Shown one piece after another: positions 1-9,905 of a stretch of DNA of 64,000 nucleotides. The stretch covers positions 248,001 through 312,000 of the forward strand of contig CANLTZ010000004.1 in the NCBI GenBank assembly GCA_947494145.1, given 5' to 3'. The stretch's first letter is position 1. Every line of letters starts with the position of its first letter. Position numbers and translations under genes: made by a program. The stretch comes from an uncultured Jannaschia sp. Its GTDB lineage: Bacteria; Pseudomonadota; Alphaproteobacteria; Rhodobacterales; Rhodobacteraceae. The notes under the pieces were generated by a model. It saw nothing but the letters and a program-made list of their open reading frames with translations, did no database searches and was not told the DNA's origin.

Positions 1-1155
1 GGCAAATTCCAGCGCCTCGCCGAAGGTGGCCGAGTATGGGAACTTCGCGTTCAATTCAGCATTCTGGTAGGTCGAAAACCGCGAGGGGTTCCCGCCTTCC
101 ATGGCCACGGCCAAGTCGCCTTCCTTGCTGGTCAGCCATTGCAGCAGCAAGAACGCCGCTTCCTTGTTCTGCGCATTGGACGGGATGGCCAGGCCAAAAC
201 CGCCGGTTTGCGACGCGCGGCGGACGCCCATCGGGTGCATCGCATAGCCCACATTGCCCGCCACGGTGGATTGCGTCGGGTCCTCGAAAGTCGCGGCAAA
301 GGCAATCGAATCCATGAACATCGCCGCCTGCCCTTGCCGGAAGGCCGCTGCCGCTGCCTCAGCCGGGCCGAAGGTCGTGCCGCCCTCGGGGCCGCAATCC
401 ACAATCGTCTTCAGCGCGTTGGCTGCCGCCACGCCCGCTTCGTTGTTGATGATCGGGTTCCAGGCATCGTCGAACACTCGGCCGCCCAGCGGTGCGAGGT
501 GCAAAAGGAAGGCGTGGCTCGCCTGGTGCCCCGACGCCGCGCGGGACGCCATGCCGCCCATGCCCGGCTCCAACTCGGGGATCTGGCAGGCCAGTTCAAG
601 CAAGTCGTCATAGGTTTCCGGTGCTTCCAGCCCGTGCTTCTCAAAAATGTCCCGGCGATAAGCTAATACGCTGGTCTCGCTGCCGAAGGGCACCCCGAAC
701 GCGGATCCCAACTGACCCGGCAGATATCCCTTCGCGCCCCCGGCCACGCCGATGTTCTGCACATAGCCGGAAATCAGGTCGGATTGGTCGTAATCCGGGT
801 CGGCCAGGGCCGGGTTCATGAAATACTTGGCCAGGTTTTCCAACTGATCGGCATAGACGTAGTCGGCCTTGGAAAAGACCACATAGGCGATCAGGTCGTA
901 ATCGCCTTCATCCTTCGTCAACTCCAACGTCTGCCGCTCACGCATGCGCAGGTATTGAAGCTGGTCGACCTCCACTTCGATTCCGGTTTCTTCGGTGAAC
1001 TGGTCCAGTACCGCAATCGCCGCATCGTAATGCGGATGCGCGGGGAAGTTCACGACCAGCGTCGTGCCCTCATAGGGCTCGTAGGGGTTGGCCTGTGCCG
1101 CACCCGCGATGGCCACCGCGATTGCGGCGCCGGTCAATTTCCATTTGTTGAACAT
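1..1155 (-). CDS. Sugar ABC transporter substrate-binding protein (3' end beyond window)
   Basis: This is a periplasmic binding protein of the family 1 extracellular solute-binding class, which delivers a sugar to an inner-membrane ABC importer. The reading frame is open for 385 codons from an ATG at 1155 (upstream GGGAGGATGAG) to the window edge, so the C-terminus is missing. The N-terminus MFNKWKLTGAAIAVAIAGAAQA is a Sec signal peptide. Later segments such as GVPFGSETSVLAYRRDIFEK are typical of the fold. The gene lies 24 nt downstream of the ATPase gene on the same strand, so the two are probably one operon, with permeases expected beyond position 1. The substrate is not evident. Confidence 0.9.
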   Translation of the reverse strand, partial: MFNKWKLTGAAIAVAIAGAAQANPYEPYEGTTLVVNFPAHPHYDAAIAVLDQFTEETGIEVEVDQLQYLRMRERQTLELTKDEGDYDLIAYVVFSKADYVYADQLENLAKYFMNPALADPDYDQSDLISGYVQNIGVAGGAKGYLPGQLGSAFGVPFGSETSVLAYRRDIFEKHGLEAPETYDDLLELACQIPELEPGMGGMASRAASGHQASHAFLLHLAPLGGRVFDDAWNPIINNEAGVAAANALKTIVDCGPEGGTTFGPAEAAAAAFRQGQAAMFMDSIAFAATFEDPTQSTVAGNVGYAMHPMGVRRASQTGGFGLAIPSNAQNKEAAFLLLQWLTSKEGDLAVAMEGGNPSRFSTYQNAELNAKFPYSATFGEALEFA

Positions 1156-1179
1156 CTCATCCTCCCTGAAGGCTCTCGT

Positions 1180-2244
1180 TCAAATCCGCTCGCCGCTTTT
1201 GCGGTCGAACAGCATGATATCGTCGGTGATGACCCCGAATTGTCGGGTCTCGCCCGACGGGATGCGGTCGGCGCTGGCGATCTCGGCCAGCACTTCGGTG
1301 GCACCGCAGCGTGTCACCAGCACCGATTGCGCGCCCAGATACTCCGACACCACCACCCGCAACTCCACCGGCGCGCCCTGGTCCAACATGATGGAGGAAG
1401 GGCGGATCCCCACTTCCACCTGCCGGGACGCCGCCGCCGCTGCCCGCTGCGCCAGTGCGGCGGGCAAGGGCAGGTCGAAGCCGGCGCCTGTGACCCGGTC
1501 GCCCGAAAGCTCCCCATCCAGAAAGTTCATGGTGGGGGAGCCTATGAAGCCCGCCACGAAGCGGTTCACGGGGTTGGAAAACAACGCCTCCGCCGTGCCC
1601 TGCTGCTGGATCGTGCCGGCATTCATCACCACGATGCGGTCGCCCAGTGTCATGGCTTCCACTTGGTCGTGGGTGACGTAGATCATGTTCTTGTCGATCG
1701 TGTCGCGCATCTCGGCCAGTTCGGTCCGCATCCGCGCCCTCAGCTTGGCGTCCAGGTTCGACAGCGGTTCATCGAACAGAAACGTCCCCGCATCGCGCAC
1801 CAGCGCCCGGCCCATGGCCACCCGCTGACGCTGGCCGCCCGAAAGCTGTGCAGGCTTGCGGTCCAGCAGATGCGCGATGTTGAGCATCTCGGCCACGCGC
1901 TTCACCTCGCTGTCGATCTCCGCCCTTGGACGGCGTTCGAGGCGCAGCGCAAAGCTCATGTTCCGCGCGATGTTCATATGGGGGTAAAGCGCGTAATCCT
2001 GGAACACCATGGCGATGTCCCGTTCCTTCGGCTCCAACCGGCCGATGGCGCGATCGTCGAAGTATATCTCGCCACCCGACAGTGTCTCCAACCCTGCCAG
2101 TAGGCGCAGTGTCGTGGACTTGCCGCAGCCCGATGGGCCCACAAGCACCGTGAATTCCCCATCTTCAAGGGTCAGGTCGAGTGGGGGCAGCACCTGGGTG
2201 CGTCCGAAGGACTTTTCGACCTGTTCGAAAACGATGCGCGGCAA
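1180..2244 (-). CDS. Sugar ABC transporter ATP-binding protein, MalK/UgpC type
   Basis: This is the cytoplasmic ATPase of a CUT1 sugar importer. The Walker A motif is GPSGCGKSTT, the signature LSGGQRQR, the Walker B FLFDEPLSNLDAKLR and the H-loop YVTHDQ. A C-terminal regulatory (TOBE-like) region follows. An upstream ATG at 2310 would add 22 residues. I prefer a TTG at 2244 because GGAGGGGAGG lies 6 nt before it and the protein then begins directly at the first beta strand (LPRIVFEQVEKSFG), giving 354 residues, normal for the family. It is the first gene of the operon that includes the downstream binding protein, and it diverges from a LacI regulator across a palindromic operator. The start choice is an inference. 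Confidence 0.9.
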   Translation of the reverse strand: MPRIVFEQVEKSFGRTQVLPPLDLTLEDGEFTVLVGPSGCGKSTTLRLLAGLETLSGGEIYFDDRAIGRLEPKERDIAMVFQDYALYPHMNIARNMSFALRLERRPRAEIDSEVKRVAEMLNIAHLLDRKPAQLSGGQRQRVAMGRALVRDAGTFLFDEPLSNLDAKLRARMRTELAEMRDTIDKNMIYVTHDQVEAMTLGDRIVVMNAGTIQQQGTAEALFSNPVNRFVAGFIGSPTMNFLDGELSGDRVTGAGFDLPLPAALAQRAAAAASRQVEVGIRPSSIMLDQGAPVELRVVVSEYLGAQSVLVTRCGATEVLAEIASADRIPSGETRQFGVITDDIMLFDRKSGERI

Positions 2245-2322
2245 CGCGGCCTCCCCTCCGGTTGTGCGCCCCCATCCTTTCGGCTGGACGGGCCTGTGGG
2301 AAGATGCCACGTTCCTGATCCA

Positions 2323-2336
2323 CGTTAACGTTAACG
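2323..2336. promoter_or_regulatory. LacI-family operator
   Basis: The sequence CGTTAACGTTAACG is a perfect 14-bp palindrome with a central CpG, the usual form of operators for LacI/GalR regulators. It ends 4 bp before the GTG start of the LacI gene and lies about 80 bp before the divergent ABC operon. A protein bound here could shut both transcripts. The assignment to the adjacent regulator is inferred from position and symmetry. Confidence 0.7.
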
Positions 2337-2340
2337 CAAG

Positions 2341-3369
2341 GTGCCCGCCGTGAGCCGACGCAGGGCCACTGACAAGGTCGATATCCGTGCCGTGGCCGAA
2401 GCCGCAGGCGTGTCACTGATGACCGTGTCCCGCGCCATGCGGGGTGTCGATGGCGTGTCGGACCGCACGCGCCAGCGTATCACCCGGCTTGCGCAGGATA
2501 TGGGGTATTTCCCCAACTCCGCCGCCCGTGCGCTCGCGGTGACGAACTCGACACTCATTGGCGTGTCGCTGCCCACGCTTCTCAACGATGTCTTTGCCGA
2601 TGTCCTATCGGGGATGCGCCGCACCTTTGAGCGGGCGGGCTATTCCTCGGTCATGGATACCAGTGATTACGATCTGACGCGCGAATTGCACTGGGCCGAG
2701 CGCACGCTGGCTTGGCGCCCCGCCGGGCTGATCTTGACGGGTGTGGACCACGCCCCGGCGCTGCGCGCCCGCCTCGCCCGTGACCGCACCCCCGTGTTGG
2801 AGATCTGGGATATCACCGACGCGCCCCTCGATATCTGCGTGGGCATCGACCACCTGGAGGCTGGCCTGACCTTGGCGCGCCACGTGGCCAACCTCGGCTA
2901 CCGCGCGCCCGCTTATGTGGGTGCCCCCCCGGGGGTGGACCCGCGGGCCGACAAGCGGTTCGACGGAATTGTTCGGGCCTTCGCCGATGTGGGCGCCCGC
3001 GCCGTGCAGCGCGTCAGCGTCACGGGCGGCAACAGTTTCGCCGCAGGCGCGGCGGGTTTTGACAGTATCGACCTATCGGACCCGCCAGATGTGGTGTTCT
3101 TTCTGACCGACAACATGGCCTTCGGCGGCATGATGGCCGCGCAGAAAGCCGGGCTGTCCGTGCCGGGTGACTTGGGCATCGCGGGGTTCAATGGGCTGGA
3201 TCTGACCACCGTCATGCCCCAACCCATCACAACCCTGCGCACCCCCCGCCGCCAGATCGGAGAGATCGGTGCCCAGCACCTTCTGGCTCGCCTGAACGGC
3301 GTCTCGGTTCCAAGGGTGACACGGTTGGAATGCAGCTTGCAGCCGGGCGCGACCACGCGGGTCGTGTAG
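2341..3369 (+). CDS. LacI-family transcriptional regulator
   Basis: This is a DNA-binding repressor of 342 residues, the normal length for LacI/GalR proteins. The N-terminal helix-turn-helix and hinge helix are clear (VDIRAVAEAAGVSLMTVSRA, then ARALAVTNSTLIGVSLP). The rest is a periplasmic-binding-like effector domain ending with the usual TTLRTPRRQIGEIGAQHLL. It probably controls the divergent sugar ABC operon and itself through the palindrome at 2323-2336, which abuts its start codon. A second GTG at 2350 is an alternative start. The effector is probably the transported sugar or a derivative, but nothing in the sequence identifies it. Confidence 0.9.
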   Translation: MPAVSRRRATDKVDIRAVAEAAGVSLMTVSRAMRGVDGVSDRTRQRITRLAQDMGYFPNSAARALAVTNSTLIGVSLPTLLNDVFADVLSGMRRTFERAGYSSVMDTSDYDLTRELHWAERTLAWRPAGLILTGVDHAPALRARLARDRTPVLEIWDITDAPLDICVGIDHLEAGLTLARHVANLGYRAPAYVGAPPGVDPRADKRFDGIVRAFADVGARAVQRVSVTGGNSFAAGAAGFDSIDLSDPPDVVFFLTDNMAFGGMMAAQKAGLSVPGDLGIAGFNGLDLTTVMPQPITTLRTPRRQIGEIGAQHLLARLNGVSVPRVTRLECSLQPGATTRVV

Positions 3370-3437
3370 GGCTTGACGTCAGAGCAATATCGCAGCTCTT
3401 CCAAAGGACCGGCTTGCACCCAGATCGCAAAGATTAA

Positions 3438-3550
3438 AGCGGTTTTCGAAACACCTGAATCAGTACTTTCGAAAAACGTCCCCACATCGCATTGACGTTG
3501 CACCGTTTCACGAAAAGCTGATGGCTCAGGTTTTTCGACAACCGCTATAG
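3438..3550. repeat. Facing pair of interspersed repeat family R3
   Basis: Two copies of one short repeat face each other: AGCGGTTTTCGAAACACCTG at 3438 on the plus strand and a related unit on the minus strand starting with CTATAGCGGTTGTCGAAAAA at 3550. A third copy lies at 31463-31516. The pair can fold into a long imperfect hairpin and sits between the convergent lacI and betA genes, so it might end transcription from either side. The rest of 3370-3582 holds no gene that I can see. Confidence 0.6.
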
Positions 3551-3582
3551 TTCGTACTGTCATGTTGCGGTAAAGCCGCATC

Positions 3583-5238
3583 TTAACGCTGCGCCGTCTC
3601 CCAATTCGGATGCATCCACGGCGCTGCGTTTGACCTCGGCAAGCTGCGCCCCAGGATATGGTCTGACGCCTTCTCCCCCACCATGATCGACGGCGCATTC
3701 AGGTTGCCATTGGTGATGCGCGGAAAGATCGAACTGTCGGCCAACCGCAGCCCATCCACCCCGATCACCCGGCAGTTCGGGTCCACCACGGTCATCGGGT
3801 CGTCTTTGGATCCCATCCGGCACGTCCCGCAGGGGTGATAGGCGGACTCAGCGTGGTCTCGAATGGTCGCGTCCAGCGCCGCATCTGTTTGTACGTCCTC
3901 GCCCGGTTGGATTTCGTGCCTGCGGAACGGTGCGAAGGCCGGTTGGGCGAAGATCTCGCGCGTCAGGCGGATGCCGGTGCGGAAATCCTCCCAATCCTGC
4001 GGGTCACTCATGTAGTTGAAGCGGATGCGGGGCGCCTCTGCCGGGTCGGCGGATCGCAGCGTCACCGACCCGCGCGAGGCGGAGCGCATGGGCCCCACAT
4101 GGGCTTGAAATCCATGGCCCTCCGCCGCTGCCTGCCCATCGTAGCGCACCGCCAGGGGCAGGAAGTGGAATTGCAGATCCGGGTAATCCACCCCGGCCCG
4201 CGACCGGATAAACCCGGTGCTTTCGAAGTTATTGGTCGCTCCCGGCCCGCTGCGCGTAAACAGCCAGCGCGCGCCCACCCAGGCCTTGCCCGGCAGATTC
4301 CAATAGCGAAACAGCGTCACCGGCTGGCTTGCGGCCATCTGGACGTAAAGTTCCAGATGGTCTTGCAGATTCGCGCCCACACCGGTCCGTCCGACGCGGA
4401 CCTCGATGCCGTGGTCGCGCAGATGCGCGCCCGGCCCGATACCCGACAGCATCAAGAGCTTGGGGGAATTAATGGCGCTGGCCGCAATCACCACCTCGGC
4501 CCGCGCTTCTATCAACTGGCCGCCCGCCAGGCGCACGCCCACGGCGCGCCCGTCACGAAATTCCACCCGCTCGGCCAAGCCGTGGACAATTTCGCAACGT
4601 TGTGTGGCGCGGGCGGGCTTCAGGTAGGCATTGGCCGCCGACCAGCGCCGCCCCTTCCAGACCGTCTGCTCAAACGGCCCAAACCCTTCCTGCTGCTCGC
4701 CATTATAATCGTCGGTCACCGGGTAGCCCGCCTGCCGCCCCGCCTCCACAAAGGCATGGTAGAGCGGGTTGGCCCGCGTCCCGCGCGTCACGTGAAGCGG
4801 CCCATCCTGGCCCCGCCAATCGGGATCGCCGCCATGGCCTCCATCGTGCCAGCTTTCCATGCGTTTGAAATAGGGCAGCACATCCGCAAAGCCCCAGCCG
4901 GTGGCACCCACCTCGGCCCAATGGTCGTAGTCGCGCGCATGGCCGCGGACATAGACCATCCCGTTGATGCTGCTGGACCCGCCCAGCACCTTGCCGCGCG
5001 GGCAGGCCATGACGCGCCCGCCCAGATGGGGCTCTGGCTCGGACGCGAACCCCCAATCGTAGCGCGCCATGTTCATCGGAAACGACAGCGCCCCCGGCAT
5101 CTGGATAAGCGGGCCCGCATCCGTGCCGCCATGCTCGATCACCAGCACACTGCGCCCGGCTTCCGCTAGGCGATAGGCCATGGCGCAGCCAGCCGAGCCC
5201 GCGCCGACGATGACGTAATCCGCAATCAAGGCCGTCAT
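3583..5238 (-). CDS. betA: Choline dehydrogenase (GMC oxidoreductase)
   Basis: The enzyme oxidises choline to betaine aldehyde (and can act on the aldehyde) with FAD, normally at the inner membrane. The FAD-binding GxGxxG is at residues 12-17 (GAGSAG), the second GMC signature is [14 protein letters not shown], and the active-site region reads HPCGTCRMG near the C-terminus, followed by [15 protein letters not shown]. Its 551 residues match the BetA family. It is the last gene of betICBA on the minus strand and starts immediately after the betB stop. Context with betB, betC, betI and choXWV makes the choline assignment firm, although GMC sequences alone do not separate substrates. Confidence 0.95.
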   Translation of the reverse strand: MTALIADYVIVGAGSAGCAMAYRLAEAGRSVLVIEHGGTDAGPLIQMPGALSFPMNMARYDWGFASEPEPHLGGRVMACPRGKVLGGSSSINGMVYVRGHARDYDHWAEVGATGWGFADVLPYFKRMESWHDGGHGGDPDWRGQDGPLHVTRGTRANPLYHAFVEAGRQAGYPVTDDYNGEQQEGFGPFEQTVWKGRRWSAANAYLKPARATQRCEIVHGLAERVEFRDGRAVGVRLAGGQLIEARAEVVIAASAINSPKLLMLSGIGPGAHLRDHGIEVRVGRTGVGANLQDHLELYVQMAASQPVTLFRYWNLPGKAWVGARWLFTRSGPGATNNFESTGFIRSRAGVDYPDLQFHFLPLAVRYDGQAAAEGHGFQAHVGPMRSASRGSVTLRSADPAEAPRIRFNYMSDPQDWEDFRTGIRLTREIFAQPAFAPFRRHEIQPGEDVQTDAALDATIRDHAESAYHPCGTCRMGSKDDPMTVVDPNCRVIGVDGLRLADSSIFPRITNGNLNAPSIMVGEKASDHILGRSLPRSNAAPWMHPNWETAQR

Positions 5239-6696
5239 TTAGAACGCCGCCTCGACGGGGCCCATGCCGACATAGATCGTCTGCACCTCGGTGAAATGGT
5301 CCATGGCGAGGCGGGCGTTCTCGCGTCCGATGCCCGATTGCTTGCTGCCCCCGAAGGGCATGCCCGCAGGCGTCAGGTTGTATTGGTTGATCCAGCAGGT
5401 CCCTGCTCGAAGCTGGGCCACCACGCGATGGGCCCGCGTCAGATCGCGGGTGAAGACCCCGGCGCTGAGCCCGAATTCGGTGGCGTTGGCGCGGGCGATG
5501 GCCTCGTCTTCGTCGCGAAAGGTCAGGACGGACATGACCGGGCCGAAGATCTCCTCGCGCACGCAGGCCATGTCGTCGGTCAAATCGGTCAGGACGGCTG
5601 GCGCGACCCAGAAGCCCGCGCGGTCCATTCTGTCGCCACCTGTCACCGTCGCCCCCTCAGCCCGGGCGCGGTCCAGGTGCGCCAATACGATCTCCATCTG
5701 CGCCTGCGTTGTCATGGGCCCAAAGTTCGTGGTCTCATCCAGCGGGTCACCGGGGCAGAGCCCAGCCATGCGGGTCTTGAGCCGGTCCAGGAAAGCGGGG
5801 GCGAGCGCCTCCGCCACAAAAACCCGCGTCCCGTTCGAACAGACTTGGCCCGAGGAATAGAAATTCCCGTTGATCGCGCCAGAAACAGTGCTTTCCAGAT
5901 CGGCGTCCTCGAAGATCAGAATGGGGGACTTCCCACCCAACTCCATCGTCACGTGCTTCATCGACGCCGCGGCTGCCGCATAGACTTTCCGCCCCGTGGG
6001 CACAGACCCAGTCAAAGACACTTTGGCCACTCGGGCGTCGGTGGTTAGCGCCGCACCCACATCCCCCGCCCCCTGCACAACGTTGAAGAGACCCGCGGGC
6101 AGCCCCGCCTCCACCAAGATCTCTGCCACCTTCAACGCACAAAGTGGCGTGGCCTCAGAAGGTTTGAACACCATCGCATTGCCCGTGGCCAAGGCCGGTG
6201 CTGCCTTCCAGCACGCAATCTGGGTGGGATAGTTCCAGGCCCCGATTCCTGTGCAAACCCCCAAAGGACGACGCAGCGTATAGGCCCAATCCGCGCCAAA
6301 CCGCATGGTCTGCCCGGTCATGTCCGGGGCCAAGCCGCCGAAGTATTCCAGTGCATCCGCCCCGGACATGGCATCGGCCACCAGCGTCTCTTGCAGGGGC
6401 TTGCCAGTATCCAGCGTCTCTAGCCGCGACAATTCGCGGTTGCGCGCCCGGATCAAATCCGCCGCACGGCGCAAAACCCGTCCACGCTCCGCCGGGTCCG
6501 TCTGGGCCCAAGCAGCTTGCGCCCGAGTGGCCGAAACCAGGGCCCGCTCTGTAACAGCCGCCGTTGCCGCATGCACGGTCGCGATCACTTGGCCCGTGGC
6601 CGGGTACACAACCTCCATGGCCGCCCCGGCCTTATCCTCGATATAGGCGCCATCCACGAAATGGCTGCCCCTTGGCTGAACGTCGAATTCGGGCAT
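5239..6696 (-). CDS. betB: Betaine aldehyde dehydrogenase
   Basis: The enzyme oxidises betaine aldehyde to glycine betaine with NAD(P)+ in the cytoplasm. The aldehyde dehydrogenase catalytic pair is present: Glu252 in MELGGKSP and Cys286 in [10 protein letters not shown]. The start is set at ATG 6696 because AGGA lies 8 nt before it; the protein is then 485 residues, normal for BetB. The open frame reaches 6861 but the extra residues overlap betC and are not protein-like. The ribosome binding site falls inside a dispersed GC-rich repeat (6699-6752) that fills the betC-betB gap, so the gene may have an RNA structure just before its start. Confidence 0.95.
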   Translation of the reverse strand: MPEFDVQPRGSHFVDGAYIEDKAGAAMEVVYPATGQVIATVHAATAAVTERALVSATRAQAAWAQTDPAERGRVLRRAADLIRARNRELSRLETLDTGKPLQETLVADAMSGADALEYFGGLAPDMTGQTMRFGADWAYTLRRPLGVCTGIGAWNYPTQIACWKAAPALATGNAMVFKPSEATPLCALKVAEILVEAGLPAGLFNVVQGAGDVGAALTTDARVAKVSLTGSVPTGRKVYAAAAASMKHVTMELGGKSPILIFEDADLESTVSGAINGNFYSSGQVCSNGTRVFVAEALAPAFLDRLKTRMAGLCPGDPLDETTNFGPMTTQAQMEIVLAHLDRARAEGATVTGGDRMDRAGFWVAPAVLTDLTDDMACVREEIFGPVMSVLTFRDEDEAIARANATEFGLSAGVFTRDLTRAHRVVAQLRAGTCWINQYNLTPAGMPFGGSKQSGIGRENARLAMDHFTEVQTIYVGMGPVEAAF

Positions 6697-6698
6697 GT

Positions 6699-6752
6699 TC
6701 TTCATCCTGGTTGAAATACTCCTGGGGGTCCGGGGGGCTGGCCCCCCGGCTT
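6699..6752 (-). repeat. Interspersed palindromic repeat R1, copy A
   Basis: Read on the minus strand, the unit has GGGGGGCCAGCCCCC, then CAGGAGTATTT, then CCAGGATGAA. A second copy with the same three blocks is at 41714-41777. The first block is a strong hairpin. The last block supplies the Shine-Dalgarno of betB. The shared blocks are read directly from the sequence; the regulatory role is inferred. Confidence 0.7.
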
Positions 6753-6758
6753 GCTGCG

Positions 6759-8264
6759 TCACTCGCCGCGCGGAAAACGCTGGGCGTCTTCCAGCACGTT
6801 CAAATCCATGTGGTTGCGCATGTACCGCTCGCTCGCCACGCGCATCGGCTGCCAATCCCACGGGTAATAGCCGCCCTTGCGCAGCGCCTCATAGACGACC
6901 CACCGGCGGGCTTGGCTTTCGCGCACCTCCGCGTCGAAGCGGGCCAGATCCCAGCGGGTGTCCGCTTCGGCTTGGAAGGCGGCCAGCGTCTCGGCATGGG
7001 CCGGATCCGCCGCCAGGTTGGTCAACTCATGGGGGTCCAATTCCAGGTCGAACAACTGGTCTGGGTCCAGCGCGCAGCGCGTGTATTTCCAACGCCCCTG
7101 CCGTAATGCCACCAAGGGCGCGTAGGATCCTTCGGCCGCGTATTCCATGGCCACCGGTGTGGCGCGGGCGGCGCCTTGGCCCAGGGGCACCAGCGATTCC
7201 CCCGTCGTCCAGGGTGCGATTTCGGACATGTCGACACCGGCCAAGTCACAGAGCGTCGGGCAGATGTCGATATTGCTGACGGGCGTTAGGTCCAGCCCCG
7301 GCGCCATGCCCGGGGCGGAAATCATCAGCGGCACCCGGGCCGAGCCTTCCAAGAAGCTCATTTTGTACCAAAGGCCCCGTTCGCCCAGCATGTCGCCATG
7401 GTCCGACACGAATAGGATGATGGCCTCTTGCCGGGTGTCTTCCAGCACTTGCAGTACCGCGCCGATCTTATCGTCCAGGTAGGAGATGTTCGCGAAATAG
7501 GCCCGCCGCGATCGGCGGATATCTTCGGCGCCGACCTCGAAATTGCCACGGTCATTGGCATCCAGGATACGGCGGGAATGGGGGTCGTGATCAGCATAGG
7601 CCATCTCACCCACAGGCGGGTCTAGATGTTCGCAATCGGCATACAGATCCCAATATTTCTGCCGCGCGACATAGGGGTCATGGGGGTGGGTGAAGCTGAT
7701 TGTCAGGCACCAGGGTCGGTCGGACTGGCCGCGCGCGGCGTCATAGAGCCATTGCTGCGCGTTGTGGGCAACGTCGTCGTCATATTCCATCTGGTTGGTG
7801 ATTTCGGCCACGCCGCTGCCGGTGACCGAGCCCATATTGTGGTACCACCAGTCGATCCGCTCACCGGGTTTTCGGTAATCGGGCGTCCAGCCGAAATCGG
7901 CGGGGTAGATATCGGTGGTCAGCCGTTCCTCGAACCCGTGAAGCTGGTCGGGGCCGACGAAATGCATTTTGCCTGAAAGGCACGTGCGCCAGCCCGCCCG
8001 GCGCAGATGATGCGCATAGGTCGGGATGTCGGACGCGAATTCGGCGGCATTGTCATAGACCCGTGTCCGGCTTGGCAGCAGGCCGGACATGAAGCTGGCC
8101 CGGCCCGGCGCGCAAAGCGGTGACGCGGTATAGGCATTGCGGAAGCGCCGCGACCGGGCGGCCAGTCGCGCCAAGTTAGGCGCATGAAGCCAAGGCGCAG
8201 GCCCGTCGGGGAACAGCGTCCCGTTGAGCTGGTCCACCATCAGGATCAGGATGTTGGGCTTCAT
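6759..8264 (-). CDS. betC: Choline-sulfatase
   Basis: The enzyme hydrolyses choline-O-sulfate to choline and sulfate, feeding BetA and BetB. It is a type I sulfatase: the formylglycine-forming motif is CAPGR with Cys51, and the metal-binding start [11 protein letters not shown] and a later [12 protein letters not shown] are present. The C-terminal region ends with the block [18 protein letters not shown]. Its 501 residues fit BetC. The ATG at 8262-8264 overlaps the betI stop by 4 nt, so the two are translationally coupled. Activity requires a formylglycine-generating enzyme encoded elsewhere. Confidence 0.95.
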   Translation of the reverse strand: MKPNILILMVDQLNGTLFPDGPAPWLHAPNLARLAARSRRFRNAYTASPLCAPGRASFMSGLLPSRTRVYDNAAEFASDIPTYAHHLRRAGWRTCLSGKMHFVGPDQLHGFEERLTTDIYPADFGWTPDYRKPGERIDWWYHNMGSVTGSGVAEITNQMEYDDDVAHNAQQWLYDAARGQSDRPWCLTISFTHPHDPYVARQKYWDLYADCEHLDPPVGEMAYADHDPHSRRILDANDRGNFEVGAEDIRRSRRAYFANISYLDDKIGAVLQVLEDTRQEAIILFVSDHGDMLGERGLWYKMSFLEGSARVPLMISAPGMAPGLDLTPVSNIDICPTLCDLAGVDMSEIAPWTTGESLVPLGQGAARATPVAMEYAAEGSYAPLVALRQGRWKYTRCALDPDQLFDLELDPHELTNLAADPAHAETLAAFQAEADTRWDLARFDAEVRESQARRWVVYEALRKGGYYPWDWQPMRVASERYMRNHMDLNVLEDAQRFPRGE

Positions 8265-8851
8265 GCCAGCGCCCTTTCGATGTGGTCGCGCACCAAGGCG
8301 GCGGGGTCCGTGGGCCCGCCGCCGAGGGCCGCGCGAACGTAAAGGCCATCGATCAGCGCCGCGATGCTTTCGGCCAGCGCCTCGGGCCGGTCGGTCAGGG
8401 GCCGCAGCGCGTGGACAAGGTTGGAACGAAGCCGTTTGTGGTACAGCCGCAGCAGCCGCCTTGTCTCACCCGGCTGGCGCGCCTGGGCGTAGAAGTTCAG
8501 CCAGGCAGCGACCACGTCGTCTTCGAAGTTCGAAGACGCGAAGCTGGCTGCTACGATGGCGTCCAGCCTTTCACGCGGGGTGCGGGCGGCCGTCAGGCGG
8601 GCGCGCACCTCCGCCCCGTAGACCGACAGGACGTGGCGCATGGCCGCCAACAGCATCCTATCCTTGGAGCCGAAGTAGTGGTGGGCCAGCGCGGGCGACA
8701 TGCCCGCGCGCCGCGCGATGCGGGCCACCGTGACGTCGGCAGCGCCGGTGGCCGCGATCTCGGCAATGGCGGCGCGGACCAGGGCGTTGCGGCGTTGGGG
8801 TTCCATTCCGGTGCGTGGCACAGCAAGGTCCTTTGCAGGATTTGCCCTCAT
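8261..8851 (-). CDS. betI: Choline-responsive TetR-family repressor BetI
   Basis: This is a TetR-type repressor of 196 residues that in characterised bacteria releases the bet promoters when choline is present. The helix-turn-helix reads VARIARRAGMSPALAHHYFG, followed by the BetI-typical SKDRMLLAAMRHVLSVYGAEV. It is the first gene of the betICBA operon and faces choX across a perfect inverted repeat at 8867-8886. The ATG at 8851 has only a weak ribosome binding site, and an internal ATG 15 codons later (MEPQRRNALV) is a possible alternative that matches the usual BetI N-terminus better. Confidence 0.93.
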   Translation of the reverse strand: MRANPAKDLAVPRTGMEPQRRNALVRAAIAEIAATGAADVTVARIARRAGMSPALAHHYFGSKDRMLLAAMRHVLSVYGAEVRARLTAARTPRERLDAIVAASFASSNFEDDVVAAWLNFYAQARQPGETRRLLRLYHKRLRSNLVHALRPLTDRPEALAESIAALIDGLYVRAALGGGPTDPAALVRDHIERALA

Positions 8852-8866
8852 TGGGGGAAGGGTAAG

Positions 8867-8886
8867 TTGATTGACTGCTCAATCAA
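8867..8886. promoter_or_regulatory. BetI operator in the betI/choX divergent promoter
   Basis: The site is a perfect inverted repeat, TTGATTGA-N4-TCAATCAA. The arms resemble the BetI binding region known from E. coli, which also carries TTGATTG. It lies 15 bp before betI and 43 bp before choX, where one bound repressor could control both directions. Binding is inferred. Confidence 0.8.
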
Positions 8887-8929
8887 CAAAACCGATGACA
8901 GTGTCAAACACCAAACGGGAGAGTGTTTC

Positions 8930-9850
8930 ATGTTCCGCTTCTACACCACCGCCTCGGCCCTCGTGCTGACGGCTGGGATGGCCCATGGGGCCTGCGACGA
9001 CGTTACCTTCGCCGATGTCGGCTGGACCGACATCACGGCCACCACCGCCGCCACGACATTTGTCTTGGAAGCGCTGGGTTACGAGACGGACATCAAGGTC
9101 CTGTCCGTGCCGATCACCTATACGTCCATGGCCGAAGGCGACATCGACATCTTCCTGGGCAATTGGATGCCCACCATGGAGGCCGATATCGCCCCCTACC
9201 GCGAAGCCGGGACGGTCGACACCGTGCGTGCCAATCTAGAAGGTGCCAAGTACACGCTGGCCGTGAACCAGGCCGCCCGCGCCCTGGGCATCGAAAGCTT
9301 TGGCGACATTGCCAGCCAGGCCGACGCGCTGGACGGCAAGATCTATGGCATCGAGCCAGGCAATGACGGCAACCGCCTGATCCAGTCGATGATCGACGAC
9401 AACGCGTTCGGTCTGTCGGATTTCGAAGTCGTCGAAAGCTCGGAACAGGGGATGCTGGCGCAGGTAGATCGGTTGTCCAAACGCGATGAGCCCATCGTCT
9501 TCCTGGGGTGGGAACCGCACCCGATGAACGCCAATTTCGACATGAGCTATCTGGAAGGTGGCGACGACTTCTTCGGCCCCGATTTGGGCGGCGCGACGGT
9601 CTTCACCAACACGCGGGCCGGCTATGTGGGCGAATGCCCGAATGTGGGGCAGCTTCTACAAAACCTCGAATTCACGCTGCCCATGGAAAATGAGATCATG
9701 GGCGCGATCCTCAACGACGGGGCCGACCCGCAGGATGCGGCGCGCGACTGGTTGTCGGCCAATCCGGGCATTTTGGACGGCTGGCTGGACGGCGTGACCG
9801 CCAAGGATGGTGGCGACGCCATGGAAGCCGTGACGGCGGCGTTGCAGTGA
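8930..9850 (+). CDS. choX: Choline ABC transporter substrate-binding protein
   Basis: This periplasmic protein binds choline for the ChoXWV importer. It has 306 residues with a signal peptide ending near residue 20 (TAGMAHG). The four aromatic residues of the choline-binding box can be placed at Trp32, Trp79, Tyr108 and Trp194, with Asp34. As I recall the Sinorhizobium ChoX box (Trp43, Trp90, Tyr119, Trp205, Asp45), the spacing is identical, which is strong evidence for choline. The ATG at 8930 follows ACGGGAGAG. It is the first gene of the operon diverging from betI and should be induced by choline through BetI. Confidence 0.95.
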   Translation: MFRFYTTASALVLTAGMAHGACDDVTFADVGWTDITATTAATTFVLEALGYETDIKVLSVPITYTSMAEGDIDIFLGNWMPTMEADIAPYREAGTVDTVRANLEGAKYTLAVNQAARALGIESFGDIASQADALDGKIYGIEPGNDGNRLIQSMIDDNAFGLSDFEVVESSEQGMLAQVDRLSKRDEPIVFLGWEPHPMNANFDMSYLEGGDDFFGPDLGGATVFTNTRAGYVGECPNVGQLLQNLEFTLPMENEIMGAILNDGADPQDAARDWLSANPGILDGWLDGVTAKDGGDAMEAVTAALQ

Positions 9851-9905
9851 TCGCAGGGCGCGGGTTGGTTTTCACCGGCCCGCGCCACGCCAAGCGGGGG
9901 CGCCG

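Noticed and set aside
784-2103. A 439-residue plus-strand open frame over the ABC ATPase gene
   Set aside because: It is antisense to a clear ATPase with all motifs, has many His and Arg residues and shows no recognisable domain. It is a product of high GC.
3835-5169. A 444-residue plus-strand open frame
   Set aside because: It lies antisense to betA, which has intact FAD and catalytic motifs. No protein-like pattern.
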